Assembly: GCF_002302565.1 (NCBI RefSeq)
Contig: NZ_CP022382.1
Coordinates: 2,325,001 to 2,389,000, forward strand
Reading direction: 5' to 3'
Length of the DNA stretch: 64,000 nucleotides
Origin: Capnocytophaga canimorsus
GTDB taxonomy: Bacteria > Bacteroidota > Bacteroidia > Flavobacteriales > Flavobacteriaceae
Part shown: positions 44,472-54,879 of the stretch, one piece after another
Position numbering within the stretch: the first letter of the stretch is position 1
How the letters are laid out: each line of letters opens with the position of its first letter
The notes under the pieces: generated by a model
What the model was told of the DNA's origin: nothing
Seen by the model: only the letters and a program-made list of their open reading frames with translations
Database searches by the model: none
Made by a program: the position numbers and the translations under genes

Positions 44472-46100
44472 ATGAAAAGAATAATATTCACATCTTTACT
44501 GCTTTCAGTTGCAGTTGGTTGTACATCTGATTTTGAAGAAATAAACACAAATGCTTATGGAGTCACAAAATCTGATGAAGCAAAAGATGGTATTTCATAT
44601 GGAGCTCCTTTTGTAAGAATGCAACAATTAATAATTCCTATAGGACCTCCTGAAGCGACTACTGGACCAGGTAATGCCTTGCAAAATACAGATTTGATTT
44701 CATCGGGTAACTACATTGGTTATTTTGGAAATAATAATAACTGGGGGTTCCGCTTAGAACCTTCTTGGAACCTTGAAAAAGGTAGGATGAATTATGCGTA
44801 TGAGAATTTTTATTCCAATTTCTTTCAACAATGGGTTGAGGTAAAAAAAGCTCTTGGTGATTCAGAAGTTTTACGTGATAAACAGATCGTTGCATTAGCA
44901 GAAATACTAAAGGTAACAGCTTGGCTTAGAGCGACTGATGTGTTTGGTCCTATTCCTTACACTTCAGCAGGAAATGGTGACATTAAACCAAAATTGGACA
45001 ACCAAAAAGAAGTTTACTATGCAATGCTTTCCGATTTGGAAAAATCATTGGCAGTTATTAGCTCAGGGGGAAATATTCTCTCCTCTTATGATAATGTTTA
45101 CAATGGAGATTTGTCAAAATGGGCAAAATTTGCTAACTCTTTGATGTTACGAATTGCTGTAAGAATGCATTTTAATGATCCTCAGAAAGCATCTGAATAT
45201 GTAGCAAAAGCAATTGCAGGAGGTGTAATGACAGATGTCTCTGATGAAGCAAAAATGGGAAGTACCAGCAAAATGAAGCTATTGAATCCAATGATAGCAT
45301 CAGTAAATGAATATAGTGAAACTCGTATGGGGCTTACTATGTGGTATTATCTTGATGTGTATAAAGACCCAAGAGCCGATAAATATTTCACTAAAGGAAC
45401 TTATGATGGAGAATCAGGTTTCTTTGCTGTTGTTCCTACATCAAGAAGAGGTAAAAATACAGGTATAGATACTCCAGAATTTGCTTCCAAACCCAATGTG
45501 AATGAAAGCTCACCCATTTATTGGTTACGTACTTCAGAAGTATTGTTACTCAAAGCAGAAGCAGCTTTGTATGGATTAGGAGGACTTACTTCGTCAGAAG
45601 CTAAGGATTTTTATGAACAAGGGGTAAAAATGTCTTTTATTGAAAATGGACTTTCAATAGCTGATGCAGAAACGTATTTAAAAAGAGAGGCTGAGCATAA
45701 GTCAGTTACAGAGAATGAATATGACTATTTTTATTCCTATGATATATCAGAAAACAATGTTTCTCCTAAATGGAACCATATCTCAGGGAATCGTTCATTA
45801 CAAGAGCAACAGCTTCAAAAAATTATTACTCAAAAATATTTGGCAATGTACCCCAATGCTGTAGAGGCTTGGACAGAGTATAGAAGAACAGGATATCCTC
45901 TTATAATGAAGTATGCAGACGAACAGGCACCTAAAAGAATCAACTGCCCTGATTGTTTTGTTCCTGAGCGTTTTAAATATTCTGAAGATGAGTATCTTAA
46001 AAATCCTAATTTAACGCAATTACCATCACTTTTGAATGGTGAAGATCAAGGGGGAACGAAACTGTGGTGGGTACGCCCAAATAGGCCACAACAAAAATAA
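44472..46100 (+). CDS. SusD/RagB-family surface lipoprotein, locus 1
   Basis: The 542 residues have a lipoprotein signal ending LSVAVGC and then TSDFEEINTN, a SusD-like start. Typical features are AWLRATDVFGPIPY (about 152-165), SPIYWLRTSEVLLLKAEAAL (TPR-like helix), and KIITQKYLAMYPNAVEAWTEYRRTGYP. SusD proteins form a lid on SusC and bind the glycan at the cell surface. It lies 18 bases after susC and 20 before the GH18 gene. Confidence 0.92.
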   Translation: MKRIIFTSLLLSVAVGCTSDFEEINTNAYGVTKSDEAKDGISYGAPFVRMQQLIIPIGPPEATTGPGNALQNTDLISSGNYIGYFGNNNNWGFRLEPSWNLEKGRMNYAYENFYSNFFQQWVEVKKALGDSEVLRDKQIVALAEILKVTAWLRATDVFGPIPYTSAGNGDIKPKLDNQKEVYYAMLSDLEKSLAVISSGGNILSSYDNVYNGDLSKWAKFANSLMLRIAVRMHFNDPQKASEYVAKAIAGGVMTDVSDEAKMGSTSKMKLLNPMIASVNEYSETRMGLTMWYYLDVYKDPRADKYFTKGTYDGESGFFAVVPTSRRGKNTGIDTPEFASKPNVNESSPIYWLRTSEVLLLKAEAALYGLGGLTSSEAKDFYEQGVKMSFIENGLSIADAETYLKREAEHKSVTENEYDYFYSYDISENNVSPKWNHISGNRSLQEQQLQKIITQKYLAMYPNAVEAWTEYRRTGYPLIMKYADEQAPKRINCPDCFVPERFKYSEDEYLKNPNLTQLPSLLNGEDQGGTKLWWVRPNRPQQK

Positions 46101-46120
46101 AAAACTAATAAGAAAGTTAT

Positions 46121-47224
46121 ATGAAAATACATAAAATATTTTTAGGAACAGCCATTATTGCAGGCTCTATTATGAGCTGTGAAAAGTGGACCGAAACTGA
46201 GCGTATTACTTTTGATAATCAGAACGTTGATAAAGTAGTACATTTGATGGAAGCCGAAACAGAAGAAGATTTAAACCCTCACGTAAGAGAATACTATAAA
46301 AAGTTACGTGAAGAGTATCGTAATAAACCTCGTGTGAAAGGATTCGGATGGTTCGGAAATTGGTCAGGTAAAGGAGATAATCCTCAAAACTATTTAAGAG
46401 CTTTACCTGATAGTGTTGACTTTGTTTCTCTTTGGGGAACGAGAGGTTCTCTTTCTATAGAACAGAAAAAAGATCTTAAATTTTTTCAAGACGTAAAAGG
46501 AGGTAAAGCACTTTTATGTTGGATCGTAGAAGATTTGGGGGGACCTTTAACTCCTGTAGGGAAAAATAGAATACAATACTGGGTGAATGAAAAAGGAGGA
46601 GGAGTTTTCAATGAAGGGGTAAAAGCCTATGCTAACGCCATTGCAGACACTATAGAGAAATACAACCTTGATGGTTTTGATATTGACTACGAACCTGGTT
46701 ATGGGCATGATGGTGATTTAGCAAATCAAGAAGATATACAAGGTGATCACCCTATGCAAGTATTTATAGAAACGCTTTCTAATCGTCTTCGTCCTAAGGG
46801 TAGAATGCTAGTAATGGACGGAGAACCCTACTTACTTTCAGCAGAAACATCCAAACTAGTTGATCATTATATTTATCAAGCCTATTGGGAAAGCAGCACA
46901 AGTTCAGTTATTTATAAGATTGAAAATGAACATTTGCAAGATTGGGAAAGAAAAACAATCATTACTGTTGAGTTCGAGCAGGGTTGGAAACAAGGTGGTG
47001 TAAGTGGATATTATAGCGTTAGACCAGAAATTCGAGCGCTTCCAAGTAATGGAGGAGGAAGACAAATATTGGATTATGCTACTTTAGATTTACCAAGCGG
47101 AAAGCGTATAGGCGGAATCGGAACATACCATATGGAGTACGATTATGCTAACAAACCACAATATAAGTGGCTACGTAAAGCTTTGTATTATGGTAATCAA
47201 AAAATTCCTGGTAATTTTCAATAA
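46121..47224 (+). CDS. GH18 endo-beta-N-acetylglucosaminidase-type lipoprotein, locus 1
   Basis: The 367 residues have a lipobox ending at Cys20 followed by EKWTETE, charged as in exported surface lipoproteins. The GH18 catalytic motif is NLDGFDIDYEPG, with DGFDIDYE at 184-191 and Glu191 as the proton donor. Other strands, GFGWFGNWSGKG and DHYIYQAYWES, fit the GH18 barrel. Such enzymes cut the chitobiose core of N-glycans, and in C. canimorsus a homologous enzyme in a SusC/D locus deglycosylates host glycoproteins. Activity here is predicted, not shown. The length is compact for a single-domain enzyme. Confidence 0.85.
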   Translation: MKIHKIFLGTAIIAGSIMSCEKWTETERITFDNQNVDKVVHLMEAETEEDLNPHVREYYKKLREEYRNKPRVKGFGWFGNWSGKGDNPQNYLRALPDSVDFVSLWGTRGSLSIEQKKDLKFFQDVKGGKALLCWIVEDLGGPLTPVGKNRIQYWVNEKGGGVFNEGVKAYANAIADTIEKYNLDGFDIDYEPGYGHDGDLANQEDIQGDHPMQVFIETLSNRLRPKGRMLVMDGEPYLLSAETSKLVDHYIYQAYWESSTSSVIYKIENEHLQDWERKTIITVEFEQGWKQGGVSGYYSVRPEIRALPSNGGGRQILDYATLDLPSGKRIGGIGTYHMEYDYANKPQYKWLRKALYYGNQKIPGNFQ

Positions 47225-47245
47225 CATCAATAAATGAGTTTACAT

Positions 47246-48430
47246 ATGAAAAAGATAATATGGTGCCTTGGCTTAGTAATGATTTCATCATGCCAAGAAG
47301 AATTATACGAGAACGAAACAAAGGATCATTTAACGAAACAAGCTGTGTTCTTAAATACTAATGAGCCTACTATTAAATTCTCGTTAAAAGAAAATGAATC
47401 CAAAGAGGTTACAGTTGATATTCGTTCCGTTATACCTGTTAGTTCTGAAAGTCATATTACTGTTATGACTGCCGATAAAACTCAATTGGAACAATACAAT
47501 AGTAAGTATAACACTGAATATACAGTTTTGCCTGCTTCTATGTACAATGTTTCTAAACAAGTTACAATGAAAAAAGGTGAGCTTGTTGGTAAAATAACTC
47601 TTAATGTTAATCAAATTAATTTCTCAGATAAGGAAGCTTATGCTCTTCCTATAAAGATTAGTTCTACAAGTCCCACTTCAGTATCAGGACGCGATAGTGC
47701 TATATTAATTATTGAAAAAGAATTAGAGCCTATTGTAACTAAAGTATATCGCTTTGGAGGATATGAAGCAGGTATAAGTAATGCTTTTGGAGCAGATGAT
47801 ATCCCTGTAGCTCAATGGACATTAGAAGCTACAGTTAATCGGTCAGCTTATAATCGAAACAATCGTTCAATAGCAGGAACAAAAACTGCCGATGGGAATC
47901 CGAAAAACGAAATTTTTACTCGTTTTGGTGATGTTACCATTGATCCTAATCAGTTACAAATCAAAACAGGGGCTGCTCAAATAGATGTTCCTAAAGAAAA
48001 ATTAGCCGCTAAACCTAATGAATGGTATTCTTTGGCATTCACATACGACGGTAAAACTACACGAGTTTTTGTTAATGGAGAAGAAGTTGTCTCCCGAGAA
48101 ATTAGGGATGGGATATATACGTTAAATGGGCTTTGGATAGGTGGGGCCAATGAATTAGTTCGAGAAGTTCGATTCTGGAAAAGAGCCGTTCCTGCTAAGG
48201 AGCTAAAAGAAAACTATTGGAAAGTGCTTGATCCTAAAAAAGCAGAAGGATTGCTTTTCTATTATCCAATGAATGGTAAGAAATATGATCACGAAACGGG
48301 TGAAATCACAGAAGATGAAAGTAAAATATGGGATTGGTCTTCTAGTAAGGCTCATTTAACAAAACCTAGTAATTCAAATTTTGATGATAATAAGGGTAAG
48401 AATTACATTTTCTATCCTCCTAAAAAATAA
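47246..48430 (+). CDS. DUF1735 + LamG-like (concanavalin fold) surface lipoprotein, locus 1
   Basis: The 394 residues start from MKKIIWCLGLVMISSC (lipobox), followed by QEELYENE. An in-frame ATG at 47234 would add four residues. Residues about 30-170 (PTIKFSLKENESKEVTVDI, YNVSKQVTMKKGELVGKITL, YALPIKISS) match the DUF1735/BT_3987-like N-terminal domain. The C-terminal part (WTLEATVNRSAYNR, WYSLAFTYDGKTTRVFVNGEEV, VREVRFWKRAVPAKEL) is a LamG-type carbohydrate-binding fold. It is probably a surface glycan-binding partner of the GH18 enzyme. A terminator follows. Confidence 0.85.
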   Translation: MKKIIWCLGLVMISSCQEELYENETKDHLTKQAVFLNTNEPTIKFSLKENESKEVTVDIRSVIPVSSESHITVMTADKTQLEQYNSKYNTEYTVLPASMYNVSKQVTMKKGELVGKITLNVNQINFSDKEAYALPIKISSTSPTSVSGRDSAILIIEKELEPIVTKVYRFGGYEAGISNAFGADDIPVAQWTLEATVNRSAYNRNNRSIAGTKTADGNPKNEIFTRFGDVTIDPNQLQIKTGAAQIDVPKEKLAAKPNEWYSLAFTYDGKTTRVFVNGEEVVSREIRDGIYTLNGLWIGGANELVREVRFWKRAVPAKELKENYWKVLDPKKAEGLLFYYPMNGKKYDHETGEITEDESKIWDWSSSKAHLTKPSNSNFDDNKGKNYIFYPPKK

Positions 48431-48456
48431 ATGGTTACTCTTTTAAGGAATATATT

Positions 48457-48491
48457 AAACAGTACAGCTTTCAAAGTTGTACTGTTTTTTT
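48457..48491 (+). terminator. Terminator between the two SusC/SusD loci
   Basis: AACAGTACAGCTT / AAGTTGTACTGTT stem with a short loop and a T run, about 27 bases after the stop. It ends locus 1, so locus 2 is a separate transcript. Confidence 0.82.
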
Positions 48492-48597
48492 ATTTTCGAA
48501 TGATTTTTTCTTGATTATGTATTTTGCATAGTTTTTTACAGTAATGATTTTTTCATTTTTAAGGTTGAATATGTTCAAAAACAAAAAAAAGACTTTT

Positions 48598-48631
48598 TTG
48601 TTTTTTATTAAGTAAATATATCATATATTTG
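48598..48631 (+). promoter_or_regulatory. Predicted promoter of SusC locus 2
   Basis: TTG at 48598-48600 and TATATTTG at 48624-48631 with a 23-base spacer match the promoter of locus 1, and the following leader is conserved. Confidence 0.6.
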
Positions 48632-48725
48632 TGAGTATAAATTTAACGAAATACAGACTATAGTTTATTATTATAACATTAGTTTGTTTTGGAATAATTA
48701 TTAACTAATTCATTTTATTATTGTT

Positions 48726-51700
48726 ATGATAGATTTGCTAAGTAGATCTAACAGTAAGGGCAAATTAAGTAAATTTTTGCTTATGGCTCTTGTATGTGGG
48801 CTTTGGGCAGATGCTATTTATGCCAAGGCAGAGATAACATCAGTCAGAGAAGTTGTAGAGCAACAAACCAAAAAGGTAAGCGGTACGGTAACCGATGAAT
48901 TTGGACAACCCTTGCCAGGTGTGAGTGTCTTCATTAAAGGGACTCAGCGAGGGATTACTACTGATTTTGATGGTAATTACCAAATTCAAGCCTCACAAGG
49001 AGAAGTGCTTGTTTTTAGTTATGTAGGGTTTGTTACTCAAGAAAAAGTCATTTCTAGTGGTGGAAATGAGCAAGTAATCAATGTTTCTTTAAAAGAAGAA
49101 ACACAACAATTAGAGCAAGTAGTGGTAACTGCTTTGGGTATCAAACGCCAAGAAAAGGCATTGAGTTACAATGTTCAGCAAGTAAAATCGGAAGAACTTA
49201 CAAAAGTGAAGGAAACAAACATTGTAAATAGTCTTAATGGTAAAGTTGCTGGAGTGAATATTCAAAGAAGTGCTTCAGGGGTGGGAGGTGCTACCAAAGT
49301 AGTAATGCGTGGTTTGAAATCAATTGATGGAAACAATGGTGTATTGTATGTAATTGATGGTGTACCTATGTTTAATAGGCAAAGAGATGGCGCTGGATAT
49401 TTCGGTTCACCTTCCGGAGGAGAAAGTATTTCAGATATCAATCCAGAAGATGTAGAAAGTATAAATGTTCTTACAGGTCCTTCTGCTGCGGCTCTTTATG
49501 GGAGTCAAGCGGCTAATGGGGTCATCTTAATTAATACAAAAAAAGGGAAAGAAGGTAAGATGGAGGTTAATATATCTAGTAGCTTAGAAATGATAACTCC
49601 TACTTTATTACCTCAATTTCAAGATACTTATGGAAGTGTAGGTCAAAAAAGTTGGGGACCAAAGCTTAGTAAACCTTCTGGTTATGATCCTTCTAAATTT
49701 TTTCGTACAGGTACCAATATAACCAATGCTATAACTCTTTCAACAGGGACAAAACAAAATCAAACCTTTGTTTCTGCCGCACAAACCGACGCTAAAGGGG
49801 TTATTCCTAATAGCGATTATTATCGTACAAATATAAGTGTAAGGAATACATCTTCTTTTTTGAATGATAAATTACATTTAGATATTAGCGGTAGTTTTAT
49901 TCGTCAAGGTAACAGGAATATGATTTCAGGTGGAGGGTATTTTAATCCGCTAGTGGCTCTTTATCTAATGCCACGCAGCCTTGATTATCGTGATATTGAG
50001 GTGTATGAGAGATTTAATCCACAAAGAGGCATTTATGAGAAATATCAACCTTATCCAGAGCAATTAGAAAGTTATTTCTCCGAAAACCCCTATTGGGTCG
50101 TAAATCGTCAGTTATTTTTACTTAATAAGAAGCGTTACATAATGGCAGCCTCTCTAAAATATGATATTTTTGATTGGCTGAATGTTACAGGGCGTATTCG
50201 TCTAGATAACGACAATAGCGTTAATGAGAAAAAGCTTTACGCTAGTACAAATAATTTTCTTGTAGGAGGTTGGAAACCAGAATTAGGACCTTACAATAAA
50301 GGACATTATTCTATAAGTAATGGGAAAGACGAGCAAACCTACGCAGATATTATGTTTAATGCAAATAAAAATTTTGGTGAGAATTTTAGTTTAACAGCTA
50401 ACTTAGGGGCTAGTTATAATGACCAATATAATACTAGTTTGAGCGGTGGAGGAATGTTACTAAATATACCGAATTTGTTTTCTTCTGCAAATTTTGTTGC
50501 AGAAACAGGAGTAGGGCAAGGTTATTTAAGAACCAAAAATGTGGCGGTATTTGGAAGTGCTGAAATAGGTTATAAACGTATGCTATACCTTTCTCTTACG
50601 GGAAGAAATGATTGGTCTTCTCAATTGGTAAATTCTTCTGAGCCCTCATTTTTCTATCCTTCTGTTGGGCTTTCTGCAGTGCTTTCTGAGATGTTAAAAA
50701 TGCCTGATTATGTTGATTTTGTAAAAGTAAGAGGGTCTTATACCGAGGTCGGTTCACCAATCAGCAAAACAGGTGTTACCCCTGGTACTATTACACACAG
50801 CTTATCTACTAGTGGTATAAGAGCTAATAGAGTGTATCCTTATCCAGATTTCAAGGCCGAGCGAACACGTTCTTTTGAATTTGGTTTGAATACAAAATTA
50901 TTTAAGAATGCTCTTTCATTGGATTTGACTCTTTATAAATCAAACACATTCAATCAGTTGTTTGAACAAAAATTATCAGCCACTTCTCTCTATTCAAGTT
51001 TTTTATTACAAGCAGGTAATGTAGAAAATAGAGGAGTTGAGTTAGCTGTTAGTTTCCAAAAAGACTTATTTAAAGATTTCAATTGGAATTCTACGGTTAC
51101 ATATTCTCATAATAAAAATGAGATAAAAGAATTGGTAAGAGGTTATTTGAATCCTTTTACTGGAGAGAGATTTGATATCACAGAAAGAGGAAATCTTCGA
51201 GAAGGGGGTAGTATGAGTGATATTATTGTTAAAAAGGTACTTGCAAGAGATGTAAATGGAGATCTTATAGAAGAAGCAGCAACATTTAAAGTTGATGAAA
51301 CACAAGAAATAAAAATAGGAAGTTCAACTCCTGATTTTCAAATGGGATGGAAAAATACATTCTCTTATAAAGGATTTGATTTAAGTGTTTTATTTAACGG
51401 AAGTTTTGGAGGGGTAGTACTTTCAGGAACTCAACCTTATTTAGATGCTTATGGAGTGTCTAAAGCTTCGGCAGACGCTCGAGATGCTGGTGGAGTACTA
51501 GTTAATGGTAAATTATATGACCCTGAAAAATATTATAGTACAATCAAAGATTTACCAGGCTATTATTCTTATGATGCAACAAATGTTCGTTTGCAAGAAG
51601 CTTCCTTAAGTTATACTTTTGATGGAAAGTTAATTTCTAATGGAATTAAGCGAATTACTTTTGGATTTATAGGAACAAACTTATGGATGATTTACAATAA

Positions 51701-51812
51701 GGCCCCATTCGACCCTCAACTCTCTTTTGGAGTGGGAACTTATGCTCAAACAGAGCTTTTTATGACTCCCGCAATGAGAACTTACGGATTAAGTTTGAAA
51801 CTTCAATTTTAA
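48726..51812 (+). CDS. SusC-family TonB-dependent outer membrane transporter, locus 2
   Basis: The 1028 residues have the same signal region and carboxypeptidase-regulatory-like domain as locus 1 (MIDLLSRSNSKGKLSKFLL, KVSGTVTDEFGQPLPG). A plug with NNGVLYVIDGVPMFNR and LTGPSAAALYGSQAANGVILINTKKG and a divergent barrel ending MRTYGLSLKLQF follow. It pairs with the SusD 17 bases downstream. The downstream gene order matches the GpdC-D-G-E-F locus known from C. canimorsus, so it is the likely counterpart of GpdC. This is inference from order and domain content. Confidence 0.92.
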   Translation: MIDLLSRSNSKGKLSKFLLMALVCGLWADAIYAKAEITSVREVVEQQTKKVSGTVTDEFGQPLPGVSVFIKGTQRGITTDFDGNYQIQASQGEVLVFSYVGFVTQEKVISSGGNEQVINVSLKEETQQLEQVVVTALGIKRQEKALSYNVQQVKSEELTKVKETNIVNSLNGKVAGVNIQRSASGVGGATKVVMRGLKSIDGNNGVLYVIDGVPMFNRQRDGAGYFGSPSGGESISDINPEDVESINVLTGPSAAALYGSQAANGVILINTKKGKEGKMEVNISSSLEMITPTLLPQFQDTYGSVGQKSWGPKLSKPSGYDPSKFFRTGTNITNAITLSTGTKQNQTFVSAAQTDAKGVIPNSDYYRTNISVRNTSSFLNDKLHLDISGSFIRQGNRNMISGGGYFNPLVALYLMPRSLDYRDIEVYERFNPQRGIYEKYQPYPEQLESYFSENPYWVVNRQLFLLNKKRYIMAASLKYDIFDWLNVTGRIRLDNDNSVNEKKLYASTNNFLVGGWKPELGPYNKGHYSISNGKDEQTYADIMFNANKNFGENFSLTANLGASYNDQYNTSLSGGGMLLNIPNLFSSANFVAETGVGQGYLRTKNVAVFGSAEIGYKRMLYLSLTGRNDWSSQLVNSSEPSFFYPSVGLSAVLSEMLKMPDYVDFVKVRGSYTEVGSPISKTGVTPGTITHSLSTSGIRANRVYPYPDFKAERTRSFEFGLNTKLFKNALSLDLTLYKSNTFNQLFEQKLSATSLYSSFLLQAGNVENRGVELAVSFQKDLFKDFNWNSTVTYSHNKNEIKELVRGYLNPFTGERFDITERGNLREGGSMSDIIVKKVLARDVNGDLIEEAATFKVDETQEIKIGSSTPDFQMGWKNTFSYKGFDLSVLFNGSFGGVVLSGTQPYLDAYGVSKASADARDAGGVLVNGKLYDPEKYYSTIKDLPGYYSYDATNVRLQEASLSYTFDGKLISNGIKRITFGFIGTNLWMIYNKAPFDPQLSFGVGTYAQTELFMTPAMRTYGLSLKLQF

Positions 51813-51829
51813 TTTAAAAACCTACAAAG

Positions 51830-53500
51830 ATGAAAATGATAAATAAAAATATTCTTTTAACCTTTGGAGTACTTTTAGGTTTATCTTCTTGTATTAAAGA
51901 CTTTGAAGAAATAAATACAAATAAATTACTCCCTAATGACGAACAATCCCAATTGGATGGTTTAGCCTCTGCTGGTTTGTTTGCAAATTTGATACAAGCT
52001 CCTATACCTACAGGAACTGGGGTAGATCCTGCTAATAACTATCAAGTAGTTCAGAATATGTCTGCCGATAACTGGGCAGGATATTTTTCTCCTGGTAGAA
52101 ATCACTGGGATGGAGGATTAAATCAAACAAGCTTTTATGTAAGTGACAAAAGAGCTAATGGTACATTTGATGCTTTGATGGTAGATATTATGAACCAATA
52201 CTTTAAAATTAAGGGTACTCTTCACAATGTTAGTGCAGTTGATGGAAAAATAATCTATACTGAAAAGGATGAAATTTCTAAAACAATGTATGCCGTTGCA
52301 AGAGTTGTCAAAGTATTGGGTATGCATAGAGCAACTGATTTGTTCGGTCCTATTCCTTATAATGACTTAGAACCAGGGAAGCAACAGGCTAAATATGATA
52401 CTCAGGAGGTTGTTTATAAAACGTTCTTAAAAGAATTGGACCAATCCGTTAATCAAATGGTTTCTTTTGGTTTAGGGAATAAGGTGTTAGAAGGATTCGA
52501 TCCTCTTTACCAAGGGAATCTATCGAAATGGGCTAAATTAGGAAATTCTTTGATGCTTCGTTTGGCTATGAGAGTACGATATGCTGATGAAAATTTGGCA
52601 AGAATGTATGTTGAAAAAGCAGTTAATAGTTCTGCTGGACTTATAGAGAGTGTAGATGATGTTGCTCAACTTGTTTCAAATGGAAAATATACTTTACATA
52701 ATTCTTTAGTGATTATGGACGGATATGGAGAGTTAAAAATGGGAGCTACCATTTATTCATACCTAAAAGGATACAACGATCCTCGTATTGAAAAGTATTT
52801 CAAAAAAGGAAAATCAAAAGGTAATGAAGATTTTACTGATAATTACTATGCAGTTCGTTCAGGTATTGATAATAAAACAGGGGCTGACGTTTATGAAAAT
52901 TATTCTACTCCAAATGTTTCAACAGACACACCTACTTATTTGTTTAAAGCGTCAGAAGTATACTTTTTATTAGCAGAAGCTGCTTTGGCTGGTTTTAATT
53001 CAAAAGGGAGTGTGGAAAGTCTTTATAAAAAGGGAGTTGAACTTTCTTTCTTAGAAAATGGACTTACACAAACTCAAGCACAGCAATATTTACAGGGAAG
53101 TGAAAAACCTGCTGATTATGTAGATTATAAAAATGCAGATTATAATCAAATTGCTGTTAGTAAAGTTGCAAAAACTTGGGATGATTCTGCTAATGACGAA
53201 GAAAAATTAGAAAAAATCATCACTCAAAAATACTTAGCTATCTTCCCTAATGGATTTGAGGCTTGGACAGAGTGGAGAAGAACAGGATATCCAAGGATGT
53301 TCAAAGTTCCTTTTAATTTGAGTAATGTAAATGCAAAAAATGTTACTGAAGACGGAAAAGATTTAGGAATGCGTCGCTTTCCGTTTCCTCGTAAAGAGTT
53401 TGAATTGAATAATGATAATGTAACACAAGCTAAAACATTTTTAGAAGGCCCTGATGATTCAGCTACTAATGTTTGGTGGGATAAAAAAAATAAAAAATAA
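51830..53500 (+). CDS. SusD/RagB-family surface lipoprotein, locus 2
   Basis: The 556 residues have a lipoprotein signal ending LGLSSC and IKDFEEINTN, a K/D/E-rich start typical of surface export. Conserved parts are MHRATDLFGPIPYNDL, PTYLFKASEVYFLLAEAAL and KIITQKYLAIFPNGFEAWTEWRRTGYP. It is the glycan-binding partner of the upstream SusC and is the positional counterpart of GpdD. Confidence 0.92.
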   Translation: MKMINKNILLTFGVLLGLSSCIKDFEEINTNKLLPNDEQSQLDGLASAGLFANLIQAPIPTGTGVDPANNYQVVQNMSADNWAGYFSPGRNHWDGGLNQTSFYVSDKRANGTFDALMVDIMNQYFKIKGTLHNVSAVDGKIIYTEKDEISKTMYAVARVVKVLGMHRATDLFGPIPYNDLEPGKQQAKYDTQEVVYKTFLKELDQSVNQMVSFGLGNKVLEGFDPLYQGNLSKWAKLGNSLMLRLAMRVRYADENLARMYVEKAVNSSAGLIESVDDVAQLVSNGKYTLHNSLVIMDGYGELKMGATIYSYLKGYNDPRIEKYFKKGKSKGNEDFTDNYYAVRSGIDNKTGADVYENYSTPNVSTDTPTYLFKASEVYFLLAEAALAGFNSKGSVESLYKKGVELSFLENGLTQTQAQQYLQGSEKPADYVDYKNADYNQIAVSKVAKTWDDSANDEEKLEKIITQKYLAIFPNGFEAWTEWRRTGYPRMFKVPFNLSNVNAKNVTEDGKDLGMRRFPFPRKEFELNNDNVTQAKTFLEGPDDSATNVWWDKKNKK

Positions 53501-53505
53501 TAATT

Positions 53506-54867
53506 ATGAAAAAGTATATATTAATTACCATTACATTGCTGTCTTTGATGGCTTGTAGTAAATGGACAGAAACAGAGTCTAATGCTGAAAAATTTGAAGA
53601 GGTTGCTTTAAGTAATTTACGAGAAGTAAGGGATAATTTCAAATGGCAAAAAGAAGCTGAAATTACAAATGAAGCTAAGTTAGCTTTGGAGGAGTATTGG
53701 GCTCAGTTAAGAGAGTATAAGCGTCGTGCTTGGCTTAATGGAGGAGACGCTGTAGGGCAAAAACCTATGTTTTATTTTTGGTATGATTCTAGACGCTGGC
53801 AGGCAACTCCAGGGATTGCCTCATCTTGGCTTCAAGCTATCCCAGATACTGTTGCTTGTATTTCGCTTTGGGGGGGAGGATTTAGTAAAGGTCCCCAAGA
53901 AATTAGTGAAAATATGAAGAAAGATCTTGAAATGTTTCATAAAAAAGGAAGCGTTGTTCTCCTATGTTGGCAAACATCAGGTCCTGGTTTAGGAATTCCA
54001 GGTGATAAAGAGGGAAAAATTAATGGCTGGGATTATTTCCGTAAAAAATATCCTTTCGATACTTCATATGAGAAATGGTCAGAAATTTATGCTCGTGATT
54101 TGTCTCGTTTTATTATTGCTTGCGGGCTTGATGGTTACGATGTGGATTGGGAGACTTGTGGCGATCACAAAACCGTTACAAAACAAGGACATAGCTTGAT
54201 GGTGTCAGACAATAATTATGAAAATATCAATAAGTTTGTTCGTGAGATGGCGAAGTACTTTGGTCCTGTAGGAGATAAATTCTTTGTAAAAACTCAACAA
54301 GATAGAGAAAATAACATTCGTGCTTTGTTTGAAACTTCAACTCAAGGTTTTCATGAAAATGAAAAAGATTTCATTGACAGATTCAAGCCTTATCTACCTA
54401 ATGATTACTTAACAAAGCGTTATTATTTTTGTGCTGATGTTCCCTGTGGTACATCACCAGTTGTTTTTGGAGATGATAATGAATTCAGAAAATATTTTGA
54501 CAAACACTTTATGCAAGATTATGAAGTTGCTGGTGTTGGGGAACATATAAAACAACTTGGAGGAGTGTATTACAACTCTGCAGGATTAGACATCCAAACC
54601 AAACGTTCCTCGGATGGGTTTCAAAGATTTTGGGAGAAAGGAAAAGCTATTAAAGAAAAGAAAATATGGGGATTTGGATTCTACCACGGAGAGTTAGATT
54701 ATGATAGTGGAAATAAAACACCTGAGTTAAAAAACTATTTAAAGATGATTAACCAAACTCGCAACTATCATAATCACGCTATTACACGTGAGATTATTCG
54801 AATTGCTGATCCTCGTGAATCATATTCAAACTTCAAAGAATCTGAACCATTAATTGTAATTCCTTAA
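53506..54867 (+). CDS. GH18 endo-beta-N-acetylglucosaminidase-type lipoprotein, locus 2
   Basis: The 453 residues have a lipobox ending at Cys17 followed by SKWTETES. The catalytic motif is GLDGYDVDWETCGD, with DGYDVDWE at 209-216 and Glu216 the donor. It is about 85 residues longer than the locus 1 enzyme, and the two share little outside the motif and the KWTETE start. It is the counterpart of GpdG, the enzyme that removes N-glycans from host glycoproteins in C. canimorsus. The difference in size and loops suggests a different glycan preference from the locus 1 enzyme; that is inference. Confidence 0.87.
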   Translation: MKKYILITITLLSLMACSKWTETESNAEKFEEVALSNLREVRDNFKWQKEAEITNEAKLALEEYWAQLREYKRRAWLNGGDAVGQKPMFYFWYDSRRWQATPGIASSWLQAIPDTVACISLWGGGFSKGPQEISENMKKDLEMFHKKGSVVLLCWQTSGPGLGIPGDKEGKINGWDYFRKKYPFDTSYEKWSEIYARDLSRFIIACGLDGYDVDWETCGDHKTVTKQGHSLMVSDNNYENINKFVREMAKYFGPVGDKFFVKTQQDRENNIRALFETSTQGFHENEKDFIDRFKPYLPNDYLTKRYYFCADVPCGTSPVVFGDDNEFRKYFDKHFMQDYEVAGVGEHIKQLGGVYYNSAGLDIQTKRSSDGFQRFWEKGKAIKEKKIWGFGFYHGELDYDSGNKTPELKNYLKMINQTRNYHNHAITREIIRIADPRESYSNFKESEPLIVIP

Positions 54868-54879
54868 AATCACTGAAAT

